A stretch of 64,000 nt of DNA from CAZMNY01 sp964635375 (GTDB taxonomy: Bacteria > Planctomycetota > Planctomycetia > Pirellulales > Pirellulaceae), in NCBI GenBank assembly GCA_964635375.1, contig CAZWOU010000001.1, forward strand, positions 1 through 64,000, given 5' to 3'. Positions 62,801 to 64,000 of the stretch are shown here, one piece after another. Numbering within the stretch: the stretch's first letter is position 1; every line of letters starts with the position of its first letter. Position numbers and translations under genes: made by a program. Under the pieces are notes generated by a model. The model searched no databases. It saw nothing but the letters and a program-made list of their open reading frames with translations, and was not told where the DNA came from.

Positions 62801-63896
62801 TTCGCGCGAGCTCGGTATTGAGGTGCTGCCGAGCTCCGCCAAATGGATGGTGAAATTGCTCCGCTTCATCGCGCAGACGTTGAGCGTGCGGCCCATCCAT
62901 TTTGGCAATCAGTCTGCGATAGAATTCGTCGCGCATGGAAGCGACCGGCGGAAGCAAATGGCCCAAGGTCATCGTCGATTCAAATGAACCAGGACCTTGT
63001 CCGCAGACGGCGGAGGACATCAAGATCGTTCCGGAGAGTACGGCCGCGGCTTCGAACAACAACTCTTCGCGCGATGCGGCGCCCGAATCCAAGCGGTTCA
63101 TCAGGGCGTCCATCGTCACTTGTTGAACGATGAACCGGCGATAGCGGCCGCTGTTGTCGATCTCGTGCGGGTCCCACATGCCAAAATGATGGTTGGGACG
63201 CTTGTTTGCTGGGTGGTCGAAGTCGTAGGCTCGTGGGTCGATGGCGATTTCGTCGACCAGCTGCATATCGAAACAGGCCGTTCGCAGAAGATCCGCGTCG
63301 GTCTCCTCCAACAACTGAATCGCCAGCTCGAGAACTTCGCGAACAGGACCCGACTCAATCCCCGCGTCCCGAACAAAGATGGGGATCGGCCGCACCCACT
63401 CGTGTTGATACGGCTCAATCCGCTGTGACTCCAAGACGGCGACCGGACGGTATCCAACAAAGTCGTTTAAGTGGGCGATCGCGCCGTCGATGATGCGCGC
63501 GGTCTCGCTCCACGGCCCACCCTGAACCAAGACTGCTTCTATCGCGCGGCCCACGAAGAATGGCCGAAATAGACCTTCGTCGTCCAAGTGAAAAAGCAAG
63601 TCACCGTGGAATTCCCGGTAGGCGTCAAACAGGTTGTCCCAGAGTATGCCGAGCACGCCATTGGCTTGGTCCGCGTCCGCGAATGCCTTCGACTGCTTGG
63701 CCAGCTCCTCCAGCTTGCAGCGGAGCGAGGCGCCGAGGGTCGAGCAGAACGGCGAGCCCTGTTCGCGGTAATGGACGCCCAACAGGTCCAAATTGCGTAG
63801 CGTCTGCGGATCTTGGGCGCCATGTGAGTAATTCAGGTAACCAAGGACTTGCTCCAACGCTGCATCAGCAGTGAAGTCAAGTTTTGGCTCTGGCAT
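59856..63896 (-). CDS. Very large unrecognised soluble protein
   Basis: A 1346-residue protein from the ATG at 63896; upstream in-frame codons run to 63989 but read as polar extension. No signal peptide and no membrane helices. The whole length is alpha-helical with many Leu/Arg/Asp-rich segments (FLDAADRQAKIVSVASARVH, LVDALLQRGDFVSSMALLNHW, LIDRIIGTCVETLDAARLLA), consistent with helical-repeat (TPR-like) architecture. An acidic insert near residue 740 (EGGDEAEDEESVYG and following) and an extremely acidic C-terminus (DEGEEEDDGDPGE) stand out. I find no enzyme motif. It stands alone at the right end. Confidence 0.75.
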   Translation of the reverse strand: MPEPKLDFTADAALEQVLGYLNYSHGAQDPQTLRNLDLLGVHYREQGSPFCSTLGASLRCKLEELAKQSKAFADADQANGVLGILWDNLFDAYREFHGDLLFHLDDEGLFRPFFVGRAIEAVLVQGGPWSETARIIDGAIAHLNDFVGYRPVAVLESQRIEPYQHEWVRPIPIFVRDAGIESGPVREVLELAIQLLEETDADLLRTACFDMQLVDEIAIDPRAYDFDHPANKRPNHHFGMWDPHEIDNSGRYRRFIVQQVTMDALMNRLDSGAASREELLFEAAAVLSGTILMSSAVCGQGPGSFESTMTLGHLLPPVASMRDEFYRRLIAKMDGPHAQRLRDEAEQFHHPFGGARQHLNTELARSRATQLEHVHLAKLYARMGFLDAADRQAKIVSVASARVHCDLDCLITTASRLLDEGELESASKLPMKILDLLRRGIDCGAVVDPWNILGFDAHFSLFPAMENSIHDHRVDDLVGVIEQTMALYSRIWSDAAAVDHVELRRRIDHEFRDFSEWWRKFAAHEVESVDCPDPQAVYHSARHVADALNLWHKGGAEAGNVGFWAPHAELFDSPKGYMLVVDALLQRGDFVSSMALLNHWIGQASRVPLEQGECSFHELSETWIEQLLRSEEPEVEASRWAMLKKFFDYLEANAEEYWVAPSFELSRGRPSNDGDELFEGGDEAEDEESVYGAAYEDVVFRDSTDDGEEGSVFEFGDNDDEFSREAIRLSQRLAFLGNVARLWKNVAVRGAWLNQPETETRDTLMRWVRQSVKNRHDLLALMDDVRSHPIPFSNVDHEAMLEYDRRRLTKESLIDRIIGTCVETLDAARLLASAAMDVDIDGIPELDDLNGEMLSAVRICSAIFRRRTDVVVDEMHNLFDTLRERPLLYVPLSKGGDPSLIVTARMRQQIIYDLLVWLPRCGLINATCELLETARQMERDVSVGTGAVTEFDELFSAGYRALVTTLANCDLSEEADGESVLIELLERLTESLLVCWLSHSRTLRLSVLEKAVGDRQWDRLVCFIQTYGAELFTQRFLNLGNIRAILHQGVEEWIAQLSQFGADDEPTRLLADLENGEISSVRVGESLTLVLEAIIENYGEYRDYNSTTTQSDRGELLYSLLDFLRLRMKYDRIAWNLRPVVWAHDVLIRQGSKEAAADWCDALTERVSDESDLHLERLAVLQKKYAMRMPTIADRLAERFVKPLQIDAMRALVPAAIAEQRRGGSSPSFERLEREADSLVTEPTGVGLDAPPWLIALEEEVESATRPTQLAAEDIAELAGFPRVELSVGVVREQLDAACELNDITRITDDEEIALDDIIAELDEAEIESLDFDDEGEEEDDGDPGE

Positions 63897-64000
63897 ATCG
63901 GTCGCTCCCCAATCCGAACTCGGCCAGGCCGCCCTTGCGGTACGCCGGTGCGGTACGCCAGCATTCCCTGCCGCGCCCGACTGTCCCAAGCCAAAATGCT

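Overview
The window reads as a chromosomal scaffold of a planctomycete (Pirellulales-like), probably a metagenome assembly. The evidence is protein content rather than a marker gene: a DUF1800 protein, a secreted DUF3352-like protein, a PQQ-propeller lipoprotein-like protein, a terpenoid-toroid/DUF362 pair, GPTA[VL]EYA-type Flp pilin leaders and a very large unrecognised soluble protein. Base composition is even and GC-rich. I see no transposase, integrase, CRISPR array, rRNA or phage block. One tRNA-Ala(GGC) is present. Five runs of N interrupt the sequence: 100 N at 2270, 10591 and 47799, and 10 N at 40250 and 41150.

Layout. 1-4.2 kb (minus): DUF1800 start, DUF3352-like protein, a TM2 gene broken by a gap, a PQQ beta-propeller. 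4.4-13.5 kb: folC, then a plus-strand ABC exporter set (ATPase, permease, TPR-like partner), a CDGSH protein, an unrecognised protein and an M20 amidohydrolase. 13.5-17.2 kb (minus): membrane glycosyltransferase, GT2 and methyltransferase, a small glycan/lipid-linked sugar operon. 17.5-25.8 kb: sodium symporter, Gfo/Idh/MocA oxidoreductase, FAH-family enzyme, nitrilase-family amidohydrolase, ATP-type phosphofructokinase, secreted beta-helix protein, YbhN-type flippase domain protein. 25.9-29.3 kb: tRNA-Ala, nucleoside symporter-like MFS protein, ceramidase-like secreted protein. 29.3-41 kb (minus): a complete Tad/Flp pilus locus in the order flp, a 36-residue ORF, prepilin peptidase, tadE, cpaB, cpaC, cpaE, cpaF, tadB, tadC, a 183-residue secreted protein and a TPR protein. 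41.7-47.6 kb: toroid/DUF362 pair, a small coiled coil, CCA-adding enzyme, S1 protein, hypothetical. 48-53 kb: zinc-ribbon repeat protein and sdhCAB. 53-57 kb (minus): small membrane protein plus radical SAM protein, ilvN-ilvC without ilvB, pentapeptide-repeat protein. 56.9-64 kb: scpA, MBL hydrolase, hemW-like gene, 1346-residue hypothetical.

The most unusual signal is a scatter of short perfect tandem repeats. Arrays of 15, 19 and 14 bp units sit immediately 5' of three start codons, and 15 bp units encode pentapeptides at protein C-termini. Two of the 100-N gaps are flanked on both sides by the same exact 55-nt sequence, ending at the very base where a tandem array either continues or exits. 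I read these as assembly-graph branches caused by repeat copy-number variation, not as missing sequence.
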